64,000 nucleotides of DNA from Salirhabdus sp. Marseille-P4669 (lineage in GTDB: Bacteria; Bacillota; Bacilli; Bacillales; Alkalibacillaceae), in the NCBI RefSeq assembly GCF_900240405.1, contig NZ_OEQK01000009.1, positions 62,001 through 126,000 on the forward strand, given 5' to 3'. How positions within the stretch are numbered: the first letter of the stretch is position 1; the number at the start of each line of letters is the position of its first letter. The notes beneath the pieces are model-generated. The model was not told where the DNA came from and ran no database searches. It worked only from the letters and a program-made list of their open reading frames with translations. Below are positions 26,016 to 35,250 of the stretch, one piece after another. The translations under genes were made by a program, and so were the position numbers.

Positions 26016-26252
26016 ATGTCCTCCATTTCTAACTGACTGCATTATATCAAGGGAACTTTGCAATTTAATAACAATGGGGCAACAAAACTAATACAAATTG
26101 ACTACAAATCTTTCATTTTGTCATAACAGGTAAAGTGCAAGGTCTAAAAACATGCTAAAATAGTAATATCGTTAATAGATAGTATCCAACAACTAGAAGT
26201 GATGATAAAATATATTTTTGAATGAGAAAAGAATAACAAAGGGGGGAGTAAT

Positions 26253-28100
26253 ATGTCATTTTGTACTCAGTGTGGTAGTCCGTTGAAGGATGGAGCACAG
26301 TTTTGTACGAGCTGCGGTCATGAGCTAGAAACAAAGCCAAAACCAACAGAGGCATCTACTCGTACTAATCGGAAACCGGACAAGGAAAAGACAGGATCTT
26401 TCTGGAGTCGATGGACTAAAAAGCAAAAGATAATCGTTAGTAGTATCACAGGATTGGTCGTTATGCTAGTAACAGCTTTTTTACTCATTAGTTATTTCTT
26501 GGATCAAAGTAGAACGATTTCTGCTTTTGAAAAAGCTGTGAAGGAAAAGGATGCTAATGAACTAATATCATTACTCGAAACAACTGATGAAAATCTTGAA
26601 TTAACAGAAGAAACAGTTAAACCTTTTATTACATGGCTATCTGATAATCCCGACGAATTGAGAGAAATCGTAGCAGATTTAGAGGAGCAAGGTGAGGTAT
26701 ATGATAAAAAAGGGGAATTATCTGCTTCTAATTCGGATTCTAGTGAAGCAACTTCCATTGTCTTATTGAGAAAGGAAGATAAATTTTTAGGTATATTTAA
26801 TCGTTATCATTTAGAAATTTCCCCTGTTTACTTGGAGCTTAGTGCACCATATGCTGGAACAGTTTTCTATGTAAATGAGGAGGAAGTGGGTACGTTAGAA
26901 GCTGCTGAAGAGGTGTTAACCGTTGGCCCATATTTACCTGGTCCTCATTCTGTAAAAGCTGTATTAGTAGAAGATTACATTGACATTGAGAGTAATAAGG
27001 ACGTTGATTTAATACCTGGTGATTCAAGCAATTATTTATATTTTGATATGGAAGCCGCGGAGGTATATATATCAACAGACTTAGGTCCATTAAATACGAG
27101 TGCAGAATTACTCGTAAATAATGAACCAATAGAATGGAATTTATCAGAGGATGAGGCATTTGGTCCTGTTGTATTAGATGGATCTATAAATGTAGCATTA
27201 AAGCTTTACTTCCCTTGGGGTGAAGTAACGACTGCAGAACAACCAATAGATTATAATAGTATTTTCTTTAATGTTAAAGAAGAAGAAGAGATTAAATCCA
27301 TTGTAGTAGATCTTTCAGAACAAGCATTATCTAATTATTTGCATGCTAGGGCGAATTACTCTACAGAGGGATTAGAGAATTTAACATCAGAATCAAGTGA
27401 GAGATTACTTTCATTAGTAGAGAATGATGAAAATAGCTCAGAGTGGAAAACGGCAACACCATTATATTTTGATATTTATCCTATGTCCTATAATTTATAT
27501 GAAGAAAATGGTACTTTTTACATTTCAAGTGTTGCTAGACTTACAGAAGAAGTAGAATATATCGATTATGTTGAGGAAGAGTCAACTCTGTTTAATTTAG
27601 ACTTTGGTTACAATGAACAGGAGGAGAAGTGGGAAATTCATTCCATTGATTATAGTAATACGTATTTATTTGACACTCCTGAACAGCATCCATTTACTTA
27701 TGAAGAGGTATATGAAAATACAAAGTACCAAGAAGAACTAAACCCGGAATTAATTTCCAACGTTGAAAATCGATACTATGAATATTTATTTGCGTTAACC
27801 CAAGCGATTAACACAAATGATTTTAATTTAGTGAAGGATTATTTGAAGGAGGGAAGTCCATTATACAATGCACAAGTTGACCTTGTGAAAAACTTGAATG
27901 AACAAGGTGTAATGGAAGAGGTCTATGATTTTCAAATAACCCATATTGAGCAAGAAGGCGATATAGTAACCTTTGAGGCTTACGAGGCAGTGTATGTATT
28001 ACACCCTGATGATGAACCAGTTTTAACTGAAAATGAGTGGATATATACAGGAGAATTTATTGAAGATCGTTTTCAATTAGTTTCAATAGAAGAGAAATAA
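26253..28100 (+). CDS. TcaA-like zinc-ribbon membrane protein
   Basis: This 615-residue protein starts with a zinc ribbon (FCTQCGSPLKDGAQFCTSCG), has a basic linker, one transmembrane helix near residues 70-92 (IIVSSITGLVVMLVTAFLLI), and a large extracellular part. This is the architecture of TcaA (teicoplanin resistance-associated) and of YvbJ-like proteins. TcaA influences glycopeptide sensitivity and cell-wall stress signalling in staphylococci. It has a GGGGGGAG ribosome binding site and its own terminator. Confidence 0.85.
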   Translation: MSFCTQCGSPLKDGAQFCTSCGHELETKPKPTEASTRTNRKPDKEKTGSFWSRWTKKQKIIVSSITGLVVMLVTAFLLISYFLDQSRTISAFEKAVKEKDANELISLLETTDENLELTEETVKPFITWLSDNPDELREIVADLEEQGEVYDKKGELSASNSDSSEATSIVLLRKEDKFLGIFNRYHLEISPVYLELSAPYAGTVFYVNEEEVGTLEAAEEVLTVGPYLPGPHSVKAVLVEDYIDIESNKDVDLIPGDSSNYLYFDMEAAEVYISTDLGPLNTSAELLVNNEPIEWNLSEDEAFGPVVLDGSINVALKLYFPWGEVTTAEQPIDYNSIFFNVKEEEEIKSIVVDLSEQALSNYLHARANYSTEGLENLTSESSERLLSLVENDENSSEWKTATPLYFDIYPMSYNLYEENGTFYISSVARLTEEVEYIDYVEEESTLFNLDFGYNEQEEKWEIHSIDYSNTYLFDTPEQHPFTYEEVYENTKYQEELNPELISNVENRYYEYLFALTQAINTNDFNLVKDYLKEGSPLYNAQVDLVKNLNEQGVMEEVYDFQITHIEQEGDIVTFEAYEAVYVLHPDDEPVLTENEWIYTGEFIEDRFQLVSIEEK

Positions 28101-28143
28101 AGAAAGATTAGACGCGTCTATCGTGTCTAGTCTTTCTTTTTTG
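28101..28143 (+). terminator. Terminator of the tcaA-like gene
   Basis: AGAAAGATTAGAC against GTCTAGTCTTTCT with one mismatch, followed by a T-run. Confidence 0.85.
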
Positions 28144-28199
28144 TATATTAAATTTAGCATAATATGGAATGTTATAGTAAAATAAAATCGTGTAAAGGC

Positions 28200-28226
28200 A
28201 AAAAAAATACCTGGTTCTATACCAGG
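28200..28226 (-). terminator. Terminator of the 35-residue membrane peptide gene
   Basis: On the minus strand CCTGGT/ACCAGG with a 5-base loop is followed by TATTTTTTTT. Nothing on the plus strand needs this signal, so it supports a minus-strand transcript. Confidence 0.8.
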
Positions 28227-28298
28227 CAAAATGTCAACTGTTTGTAAGCAAAGTAGAATTTGCTTAAATGGAATGGAAAAATAGTAATGAAAGGGGGG

Positions 28299-28406
28299 TT
28301 AACCATGTTTCCGCCTCAAGTAAAGAGATGTCCCAATAGTTATCCCAATTGTAATAACAAGGATCACTAATCCTAAAACAATAACATCTCCTTCAGGTGT
28401 TTGCAT
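28299..28406 (-). CDS. 35-residue single-pass membrane peptide
   Basis: The ATG at 28406 follows AAAGGAG with 9-base spacing. The product is MQTPEGDVIVLGLVILVITI, continuing with more hydrophobic residues to a basic end LYLRRKHG: one helix with a cytoplasmic positive tail. A minus-strand terminator lies about 75 bases after its stop. I recognise no family. An opposite-strand 21-codon frame (28305-28370) also has a strong ribosome binding site, so the coding strand is not fully settled. Confidence 0.55.
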   Translation of the reverse strand: MQTPEGDVIVLGLVILVITIGITIGTSLYLRRKHG

Positions 28407-28481
28407 GGCTTAATACTCCTTTCAAACTTCATTTGGTAAAATGCACTTATAAAAGACTACTTAACAATAAGACTAATAAAA

Positions 28482-28513
28482 AATAGTTTTGGAAGGGTTT
28501 AACTATTTTTTAA
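28482..28513 (-). terminator. Terminator of the propeptide gene
   Basis: AAAAAATAGTT/AACTATTTTTT around a 12-base loop lies 7 bases beyond the propeptide stop codon, with a T-run on the minus strand. Confidence 0.85.
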
Positions 28514-28519
28514 AATAAA

Positions 28520-28657
28520 TTATCCGTGAACTGGACCTGGATCCTTATCACCGAAAAGAATTGCTGGTGCAGCTTCGTCTTGTTGCGCAGGAGCTACATC
28601 GGAAACTGAAAAAGCAACAGTTACTGCAAGCACTAAAATAAACATTAATTTTTTCAT
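28520..28657 (-). CDS. Secreted propeptide, candidate signalling peptide
   Basis: This 45-residue product starts with a signal peptide (MKKLMFILVLAVTVAF, then SVSDVAPA). A short polar region follows (QQDEA) and the C-terminus is APAILFGDKDPGPVHG. Size and layout match the propeptides PapR, NprX and Phr, which are exported, trimmed to 5-7 C-terminal residues, re-imported by Opp, and bound by a TPR regulator. It is divergent from such a regulator gene (28852). AAAGGATG lies 7 bases before the ATG. The mature sequence cannot be assigned from sequence alone. Confidence 0.7.
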   Translation of the reverse strand: MKKLMFILVLAVTVAFSVSDVAPAQQDEAAPAILFGDKDPGPVHG

Positions 28658-28769
28658 TTGAATTCATCCTTTCTTATTATTTGTTAATTATAGTTATACC
28701 AGATTTTGAAATGATATGATTTTGTCAAAATAGGCTTTCTATCACTAAAAATAGTATAATTTCTTCGGA

Positions 28770-28798
28770 TATGTAGCATTTTCATAAGTTTATATGAA
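28770..28798. promoter_or_regulatory. PlcR-box-like cluster of TATGnA half-sites
   Basis: Between propeptide and regulator genes lie TATGTA (28770-28775), TTCATA (28781-28786, the complement of TATGAA) and TATGAA (28793-28798). The first pair reads TATGTA-N5-TTCATA, one base wider than the PlcR box TATGNA-N4-TNCATA. TTCATA also falls 17 bases before TAATAT (28804-28809), so the site may overlap the regulator's promoter. Confidence 0.5.
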
Positions 28799-28851
28799 GA
28801 TAGTAATATTTTTTACCAAAATTTACCTATTTTATAAAGGGAGAAGGTACT

Positions 28852-29757
28852 ATGTTTTTAATGACTAGTATTGGAGAAAAAATAAAAGATTTAAGAGAGT
28901 ATTACGGAATTTCACAAAAGGCGCTTTGTGATGGTATTTGTTCCCAAGCTTATATTAGTCGTTTGGAGAAAGGTGAAATTAATGTTTCTGCAGATATACT
29001 ATTTCTATTGTCGAAAAGATTAGGTGTTGAAGTAAATTTCTTTTTTAATAATTATCAATCTCCGAGTTCAGACTATTTATCTATTACAATGAATGAAATT
29101 AACGAAGCAACTCGTAATAGGAACTATAGGCACCTAGAAGAAATTGTTTCACTTGAACTAAAAAACCCTTCAACTAATGAAAATACCGAAATTAAACAAT
29201 TTCTATTATGGCATAAAGGTATCTGTGTGTACCACTTAAATAATGAAGTCGGTACAGCAATTAAGTATATTGATCAAGCATTAGCTTATAGCCTAACAAC
29301 TAATAGAAACTATTCGGAACGTGAAATAGAGATTTTACTAAGTAAAGCAATTATTTTATTTGATTCCAAAAATTATAAACTAAGTCAAGAAACGTTTGAA
29401 ATGATTACATATAATTTGAAGAATAACATATACTTGGTAAACCCTCGAATACATATCAGGGCTTATTATAATTATTCCAGGTTATTATATGAAATGGGGA
29501 AATACCATGAAGTAATTGAAGCTAGTATGAAGGGGATACAACAGGCTAAGAATTACGAACTATTATATTTAATGGGCGATTTGTATTTTCAAGTAGGTAG
29601 AGGATATGAAAAACTGTGTCAATTTGAAAAAGCATACAGTAACTTTGAGAAATCTAAAAATTGTTTTGAATTAAATAATGAAGAGGAATTAGTTGAACTG
29701 GCTCAAGAAAGAATAGAAGAACTTGTTGATAAGTCAAAAAGTAAATTAAGATTATAA
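28852..29757 (+). CDS. PlcR/NprR-type HTH-TPR (RNPP) transcriptional regulator
   Basis: This 301-residue protein has an N-terminal XRE helix-turn-helix (IGEKIKDLREYYGISQKALC, SRLEKGEINVSADILFLLSK) and TPR-like helices from about residue 75 to 290. Examples are LWHKGICVYHLNNEVGTAI and DLYFQVGRGYEKLCQFEKAY. The length is close to PlcR (285). RNPP regulators bind short secreted peptides in the TPR groove and change DNA binding. The divergent propeptide gene and the TATGnA half-sites between them support this class. Strongly A+T-rich compared with the neighbouring typA. Confidence 0.82.
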   Translation: MFLMTSIGEKIKDLREYYGISQKALCDGICSQAYISRLEKGEINVSADILFLLSKRLGVEVNFFFNNYQSPSSDYLSITMNEINEATRNRNYRHLEEIVSLELKNPSTNENTEIKQFLLWHKGICVYHLNNEVGTAIKYIDQALAYSLTTNRNYSEREIEILLSKAIILFDSKNYKLSQETFEMITYNLKNNIYLVNPRIHIRAYYNYSRLLYEMGKYHEVIEASMKGIQQAKNYELLYLMGDLYFQVGRGYEKLCQFEKAYSNFEKSKNCFELNNEEELVELAQERIEELVDKSKSKLRL

Positions 29758-29763
29758 TTTATT

Positions 29764-29798
29764 ATAGTATATGCCATTTGGCATGTACTATTTTTTTG
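29764..29798 (+). terminator. Terminator of the HTH-TPR regulator gene
   Basis: ATAGTATATGCC against GGCATGTACTAT (one mismatch), 4-base loop, then seven T. Confidence 0.9.
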
Positions 29799-29861
29799 CT
29801 TTTCGTGCACATTAAAAATATCAAATCATTTTCGAGAAAAAACTTGATTTTTGTCAATTTA

Positions 29862-29870
29862 TGATATAAT
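29862..29870 (+). promoter_or_regulatory. Extended -10 promoter of typA
   Basis: TGATATAAT provides a TG-extended consensus -10 box about 50 bases before the typA start. Upstream CTTGAT at 29843-29848 is a partial -35 box. Confidence 0.65.
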
Positions 29871-29918
29871 TATCAAGTTCTAGTCGTTTTTATTAAATAT
29901 TTAGAGGAGAGTTGTTCT

Positions 29919-31745
29919 ATGCAACAAAGAACGGATATTCGAAACATTGCGATTATTGCTCACGTTGACCATGGTAAAACAACGTTAGTGGACCAGTTGC
30001 TTCGTTATTCTGGAACATTTCGTGATAATGAGCATGTAGATGAGCGTGCAATGGATTCAAATGATTTAGAAAGAGAACGTGGAATTACAATCTTAGCTAA
30101 AAACACAGCTATTAATTATAAAGATACACGAATTAACATTTTAGATACACCAGGACACGCTGATTTTGGTGGAGAAGTGGAACGGATTATGAAAATGGTT
30201 GATGGTGTATTATTAGTAGTAGATGCCTATGAAGGATGTATGCCCCAAACACGTTTTGTATTGAAAAAAGCATTAGAACAGGAATTGAATCCTGTTGTTG
30301 TATTAAATAAAATTGACCGACCAAATGCACGCCCTGAAGCGGTTATTGATGAAGTGTTGGATTTATTTATCGAACTTGGTGCAAATGATGAACAATTGGA
30401 GTTTCCTGTTGTTTATGCTTCTGCACTTCAAGGTACCTCAGGCCTAGAACCAGAAGATCAACAGGAAACAATGGACCCTATTTTCTCCACTATTTTAGAG
30501 CACGTACCTGCCCCTGTAGAAAATTCTGCTGAACCTCTACAGTTCCAAGTAACTTTGCTTGATTACAATGAATATGTTGGGCGTATTGGTGTTGGACGCG
30601 TATTCAGAGGAGCAATAAAATCTGGTGAACAAGTTACGGTTATGCGTAATGATGGAACCACTAAATCGTTCCGTATTTCCAAATTATTTGGATTTATCGG
30701 TTTAAAACGAATTGAAATTGAAGAGGCTAAAGCTGGTGACATTGTTGCGGTTTCTGGTTTAGAGGATATTAATGTTGGAGAAACCATTTGTCCTCCAGAT
30801 CATTTAGATGCATTACCAATGTTAAGAATTGACGAACCTACCTTGCAAATGACGTTCCGTGTTAACAATAGTCCTTTCGCAGGTAGAGAGGGAAAATTTG
30901 TAACAGCACGTAAAATAGAAGAGCGCCTTTTAATGCAGCTGCAAACAGATGTTAGTTTGCGCGTAGATCCAACTGACTCTCCAGATGCTTGGACAGTTTC
31001 GGGGAGAGGTGAGCTACACCTTTCTATTTTAGTTGAGAATATGCGACGTGAAGGCTATGAACTTCAATTATCGAAACCACAAGTAATCATTAAAGAAATA
31101 GATGGTGTAAAATGTGAGCCAGTAGAGCGTGTCCAAGCTGATGTACCTGAAGAATACTCAGGTTCTGTAATCGAAGCTTTAGGCTCTAGAAAAGGCGAAA
31201 TGATTGATATGATTAATCATGGTAACGGTCAAGTTCGTCTTGAGTTTAAAATACCTTCTCGAGGCCTAATTGGTTATTCTACAGAATTTTTAACACAAAC
31301 TCGAGGATACGGAATATTAAACCATACCTTTGATGGCTATGAACCAGTTACACCAGGTAACGTCGGTGGACGTCGTCAAGGTGTACTAGTTGCTTTAGAA
31401 ACGGGTAAGGCTACAACTTACAGTATTATGGGACTAGAAGATCGAGGGGTAATCTTTGTGGAACCAGGAACAGAAGTGTATGCTGGTATGATTGTTGGAG
31501 AACACAATCGTGAAAATGATCTTACGGTTAATATAACTAGAGAAAAGCATTTAACTAACGTTCGTTCTGCAACAAAAGACCAAACTGCGACGATTAGAAG
31601 TACAAGAAAAATGAGCTTGGAAGAAGCAATTGAATACTTAGATGATGATGAGTATTGTGAAGTAACACCTCAATCCATTCGTCTTCGTAAGCAAATTCTT
31701 AACAAGAATGAAAGAGAAAAAGCTGCAAAAAAGAAGTCTATATAA
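29919..31745 (+). CDS. typA: Translational GTPase TypA/BipA
   Basis: This 608-residue ribosome-associated GTPase of the EF-G family starts [21 protein letters not shown] (P-loop). It then has the switch region [14 protein letters not shown], the [11 protein letters not shown] motif and NKIDRP. The C-terminal BipA domain is complete. It assists 50S assembly and growth at low temperature or stress. Monocistronic, with GAGGAGAG before the ATG. Confidence 0.97.
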   Translation: MQQRTDIRNIAIIAHVDHGKTTLVDQLLRYSGTFRDNEHVDERAMDSNDLERERGITILAKNTAINYKDTRINILDTPGHADFGGEVERIMKMVDGVLLVVDAYEGCMPQTRFVLKKALEQELNPVVVLNKIDRPNARPEAVIDEVLDLFIELGANDEQLEFPVVYASALQGTSGLEPEDQQETMDPIFSTILEHVPAPVENSAEPLQFQVTLLDYNEYVGRIGVGRVFRGAIKSGEQVTVMRNDGTTKSFRISKLFGFIGLKRIEIEEAKAGDIVAVSGLEDINVGETICPPDHLDALPMLRIDEPTLQMTFRVNNSPFAGREGKFVTARKIEERLLMQLQTDVSLRVDPTDSPDAWTVSGRGELHLSILVENMRREGYELQLSKPQVIIKEIDGVKCEPVERVQADVPEEYSGSVIEALGSRKGEMIDMINHGNGQVRLEFKIPSRGLIGYSTEFLTQTRGYGILNHTFDGYEPVTPGNVGGRRQGVLVALETGKATTYSIMGLEDRGVIFVEPGTEVYAGMIVGEHNRENDLTVNITREKHLTNVRSATKDQTATIRSTRKMSLEEAIEYLDDDEYCEVTPQSIRLRKQILNKNEREKAAKKKSI

Positions 31746-31753
31746 GTAATGAG

Positions 31754-31773
31754 GGTCTGTCGATTGACAGACC
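31754..31773. terminator. Bidirectional terminator between typA and the enoyl-CoA hydratase gene
   Basis: GGTCTGTC/GACAGACC around a 4-base loop, between converging stop codons. Confidence 0.8.
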
Positions 31774-31778
31774 TTATT

Positions 31779-32561
31779 TCATTCACCTTGGAAATTAGGC
31801 GCTCTTTTCTCTAAAAACGCTTTAATCCCCTCTGCGTGATCTTTCGTTTGGCGCATATTTTTTTGACCAATCGTTTCTCTATCTAAAATGTGCTCTAACT
31901 CTGAACGATAATACTCTGCATAAAGAAGCTTTGTCTCGATCATCGCTTTTAGTGGAGAGCTTAGGAGCAAATTTAAGCGGTTGGTAAGATATACTTGTAA
32001 GTCACCGTTTACTACGTCATCAACTAACCCAATTTGCTTAGCTTCCTCCGCTGTCATTCTTTTTCCTTCCCAAATAACTTGCTTCGCTTTTACTTCTCCT
32101 AATCGTTTTTTCATAAAGAAGTGTCCGCCGCCATCTGGAATTAAACCAATCCCGATAAAATTCATCGCGATTTTGGCACTATTATGTGCAATGACAAAGT
32201 CTGATGCTAATGCAAGGCTTAAGCCTAATCCAGCTGCAGCCCCATTAACAGCACTAATCGTAATTTTAGGTAATGTGTACAATGTTACAATAATATCTTT
32301 AATGATACCCATGATTTCTTCGAAGCCATCCGGATTCATTTCTTGCAGCATTGTTTTAATATCTCCTCCTGCTGAAAATGCCGGGCCCTCTCCTGTCAGA
32401 ACAAGGACATTTGCACTACTATCCTTTACCTTTCGCAAAGCATCTTGTAAAGCAATTAATAGTTCAGCATCCATTGCATTTCTACTATTTGGTCGATTTA
32501 ATGTAATAGTAGCTATTTTTCCTTCAACTGATAAACGTACTGTGTTTGACAATTCACTCAC
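31779..32561 (-). CDS. Enoyl-CoA hydratase/isomerase family protein
   Basis: This 260-residue crotonase-fold enzyme has the oxyanion-hole segments GPAFSAGGDIKTM and NGAAAGLGLSLALASDFVIA. It ends FLEKRAPNFQGE, a common crotonase C-terminus. It probably hydrates or isomerises an acyl-CoA. The catalytic Glu positions are not both obvious, so an isomerase-like role is possible. It lies 15 bases downstream of the acyl-CoA dehydrogenase gene, the two forming a beta-oxidation-like pair. Start is GTG 32561, or TTG 32552 with better ribosome-binding-site spacing. Confidence 0.87.
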   Translation of the reverse strand: MSELSNTVRLSVEGKIATITLNRPNSRNAMDAELLIALQDALRKVKDSSANVLVLTGEGPAFSAGGDIKTMLQEMNPDGFEEIMGIIKDIIVTLYTLPKITISAVNGAAAGLGLSLALASDFVIAHNSAKIAMNFIGIGLIPDGGGHFFMKKRLGEVKAKQVIWEGKRMTAEEAKQIGLVDDVVNGDLQVYLTNRLNLLLSSPLKAMIETKLLYAEYYRSELEHILDRETIGQKNMRQTKDHAEGIKAFLEKRAPNFQGE

Positions 32562-32576
32562 TCCAATTTATATGTA

Positions 32577-33726
32577 TTAGCTGTTTAAAATGTTTTTTGC
32601 AATTATCTGCTTCATAATCTCGTTAGAGCCTGCATAAATAGAGGTTACTGGTATGTCTCTATATCTTCGTGCAATTTCATATTCCTCCATATAACCATAT
32701 CCACCGTGTAGCTGCATCGACTCGGAGGCTACACGCTTCGCCATTTCTGTAATCCAACATTTTGCCATTGAAACTTCTGTCACAATATTTAATTGATTCA
32801 TATGATTGGTGATTAGTTTATCTAAGAATGTTCTCCCAATTTCAATTTCCGTCGCCATTTCAGCTAAACGAAATTGAATGGTTTGTAGGTTACTAATGGA
32901 TGAACCGAATGCCTTACGCTTTTGAACATAATCCTTCGTTAATTCAAACATTACCTCTGCAGCTGTTTGAGCAGATATTGCGACCATTAACCTTTCTTGC
33001 TGAAGCTTGTCCATTAAATAATAAAATCCCTTGCCCTCTTCACCTAAAAGATTTTCTACTGGAACCCTCGCATCATCAAATATTAGTTCAGCAGTGTCTT
33101 GACTATGCATGCCTACTTTCCTTAACTTTTTACCTTTACGAAAACCAGGCGTGTCTTTTTCTACAACAATTAGTGAAATTCCCCGATGTGCAGGTTCTGC
33201 TTTCGGATCTGTTTTCACTGCTAATATGATCAAATCAGAGTGAATCCCATTTGTAATGAACGTTTTTACGCCATTAATAATGTAAAAATCACCCTTACGA
33301 ATTGCTTTTGTTTTTATTGCAGATAAGTCTGAACCCGCACCTGGTTCTGTCATGGCGATTGCGGTAATGAAATCGCCTGTAACACAGCCTGGAAGCCACT
33401 TTTCTTTTTGATTTTTCGAACCAAAACTATCGATATAGGGACTTGCTATGTCGTTATGAAGTCCAATTCCAACCGTACCTGCCCCCAATCTTTCTAATTC
33501 TTCCGAAATAATTACGGAGTAGGCAAAATCAGCATTTAACCCGCCATATGCTTCATCAACCCAAGGACATAAAAAGCCATTTTTCGCCCATTTTTCGCCA
33601 GAAATCTCTTGGAATTAGTCCGTTATCCTCCCATGCTTCAAAAAAGGGATAAGCTTCCATTTCCAAAAACTTACGAAAGGCGCCTCTGAATATATGATGT
33701 TCTTCTGATAAATAGGATGCTGACAA
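32577..33726 (-). pseudogene. Acyl-CoA dehydrogenase gene with a single-base frameshift
   Basis: A TTG start at 33726 follows GGGAGG and opens a frame that reads LSEEHHIFRGAFRKFLEMEA, then IPRDFWRKMGEK. Near 33576-33587 the frame shifts by one base. Removing one base restores GFLCPWVDEAYGGLNADFAY and joins directly to the long 303-residue frame (from MGAGTVGIG to ILNS). The joined product would be about 380 residues, normal for the family. It would have FAD/acyl-CoA motifs (AIAMTEPGAGSDLSAIKT) and YGYMEEYEIARRYRD near the C-terminus. Either a real inactivation or a sequencing error next to a near-direct repeat CATTTTTCGCC. Confidence 0.85.
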
Positions 33727-33819
33727 GTGTTTTCCTCCCTTCTAAGTAAAGCGCTTTCAATTCTAGTAATATTACTATTCTATTAAAATGTTGATTATTC
33801 CTATCAGGGAGGCATTTTT

Positions 33820-33848
33820 TAATAAAAAAAGCCATTATCATGGCTTTA
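33820..33848 (-). terminator. Terminator of the NprR-like regulator gene
   Basis: AAAGCCAT/ATGGCTTT with a 4-base loop and a T-run on the minus strand. Confidence 0.85.
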
Positions 33849-33852
33849 AAAT

Positions 33853-35115
33853 TCAAATGAAGTCTTCAATTCTAAATGTATTTGTATATAAGTGGTGGGT
33901 TCTACTATAATATTCTGCAGAATTTTTGTATTGTCGTCTTTGGTAATAAATATCTCCTAATAATTTTAAGTGGCGCATTAATTCATTTTTTTCACCTGAT
34001 TCTTCAAAATAAGGAACTATTTCCTTTTCTAGTTTTGATATAAATGATAAATCTAAAGTTTTCTTAGCAATTTTTTTCTCGAGAATGTAAAATTTATATA
34101 TAAACTTTTTGTAATTAAGTTTATTCGCTAATTGTTTTCCTTTAGATATTATGATATCAAGTTTATCCTTATTTCCTTTCGCATTATACACTAGGGCTAG
34201 TATAAAAAGAGTATCAATCTTATCAAATTCATTAATATGATATTCTAATGCTGTTTCTAAATGATTTAGTGCTTTATCAAGATTGTTCCATTGATAATAA
34301 ATATATCCTAGATTATGGTGAATTAGTGCCGTAATTTGGACGTTGTTTCTCTCAACATTCTCCTTGAGTTTTAATAAAATTTCTTCTGCAGAGTTATATT
34401 CACCAAGTCTAATGTAATTTGCGGCTAAGATCATATTTGCATTAATTATAAATTTTATATTTATGTTTTTTTGTGCCAACGTTAATAATGTATAAGCATA
34501 GTAATTTGATTTTTGCATTTGATAGGTTTTTTTATAGAAAAACGATAGATTATAATATAAATCATAGTCAATTAAATCAATTTTATCGTAAATTTTTTCA
34601 CATTGTTTTAATGATACTAATGCGGCATTTAGATCGTTTAAATAATAAAAATACAAACTTTCAAATTTGTAAAAGTAATAAAGTGTTTCGTTATCAAATA
34701 GTGATTTTGCTTCTTTTACTTTTTCATATGTTTCTTTGACTTGATTTATATTATTAAAAGTGATTTCATAGATGAATTTCATTACTGCTAACAGTTGCTT
34801 AGCTTCTAAATTTGAAGTTGTATAATATATGTTCTCTAATTCTTTCCATTTTTGTTTTGCCTTTTCTTTATCTCTTTCCTTTATAAGTCTATACCAATAA
34901 AAGATTTTCTCCTTTATTTCATCGTTATTATCGTTATCTTTTTGAATGGATATGTTTAGTCTAGAAGTTATTAACTTAATCACATCATTGTTTGGTGTGA
35001 TGCTCCCATTTTCAATTTTACTTAAATAGGAAATAGAGCAAATACCATTAGCGAGCTCCTTTTGTGTAATACCTTGTCTTGTACGATGATATTTAATTAA
35101 CTTTCCTAACTGCAT
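33853..35115 (-). CDS. NprR-like HTH-TPR regulator without an adjacent peptide gene
   Basis: This 420-residue protein has an N-terminal XRE helix-turn-helix (LGKLIKYHRTRQGITQKELA, SKIENGSITPNNDVIKLI) and many TPR helices (for example ALIHHNLGYIYYQWNNLDKA and LKLLGDIYYQRRQYKNSAEY). The length is almost that of NprR (about 423). In NprR systems the propeptide gene lies just downstream. Here a terminator follows the stop codon directly and no short secreted frame was seen next to it. The gene is very A+T-rich and lysine/asparagine/tyrosine-rich, unlike its neighbours, which suggests acquisition. Confidence 0.82.
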   Translation of the reverse strand: MQLGKLIKYHRTRQGITQKELANGICSISYLSKIENGSITPNNDVIKLITSRLNISIQKDNDNNDEIKEKIFYWYRLIKERDKEKAKQKWKELENIYYTTSNLEAKQLLAVMKFIYEITFNNINQVKETYEKVKEAKSLFDNETLYYFYKFESLYFYYLNDLNAALVSLKQCEKIYDKIDLIDYDLYYNLSFFYKKTYQMQKSNYYAYTLLTLAQKNINIKFIINANMILAANYIRLGEYNSAEEILLKLKENVERNNVQITALIHHNLGYIYYQWNNLDKALNHLETALEYHINEFDKIDTLFILALVYNAKGNKDKLDIIISKGKQLANKLNYKKFIYKFYILEKKIAKKTLDLSFISKLEKEIVPYFEESGEKNELMRHLKLLGDIYYQRRQYKNSAEYYSRTHHLYTNTFRIEDFI

Positions 35116-35250
35116 ATTATCAACCTAACTTTTTATAAAATAAGTAGGATAATTATACCATAGGATAAATGGATTGGTATATTTATGGAAATTAATGCAT
35201 TTTCAGACTATACTTAATTTATAGGATTGAATCATATATTGGAGGGACTT

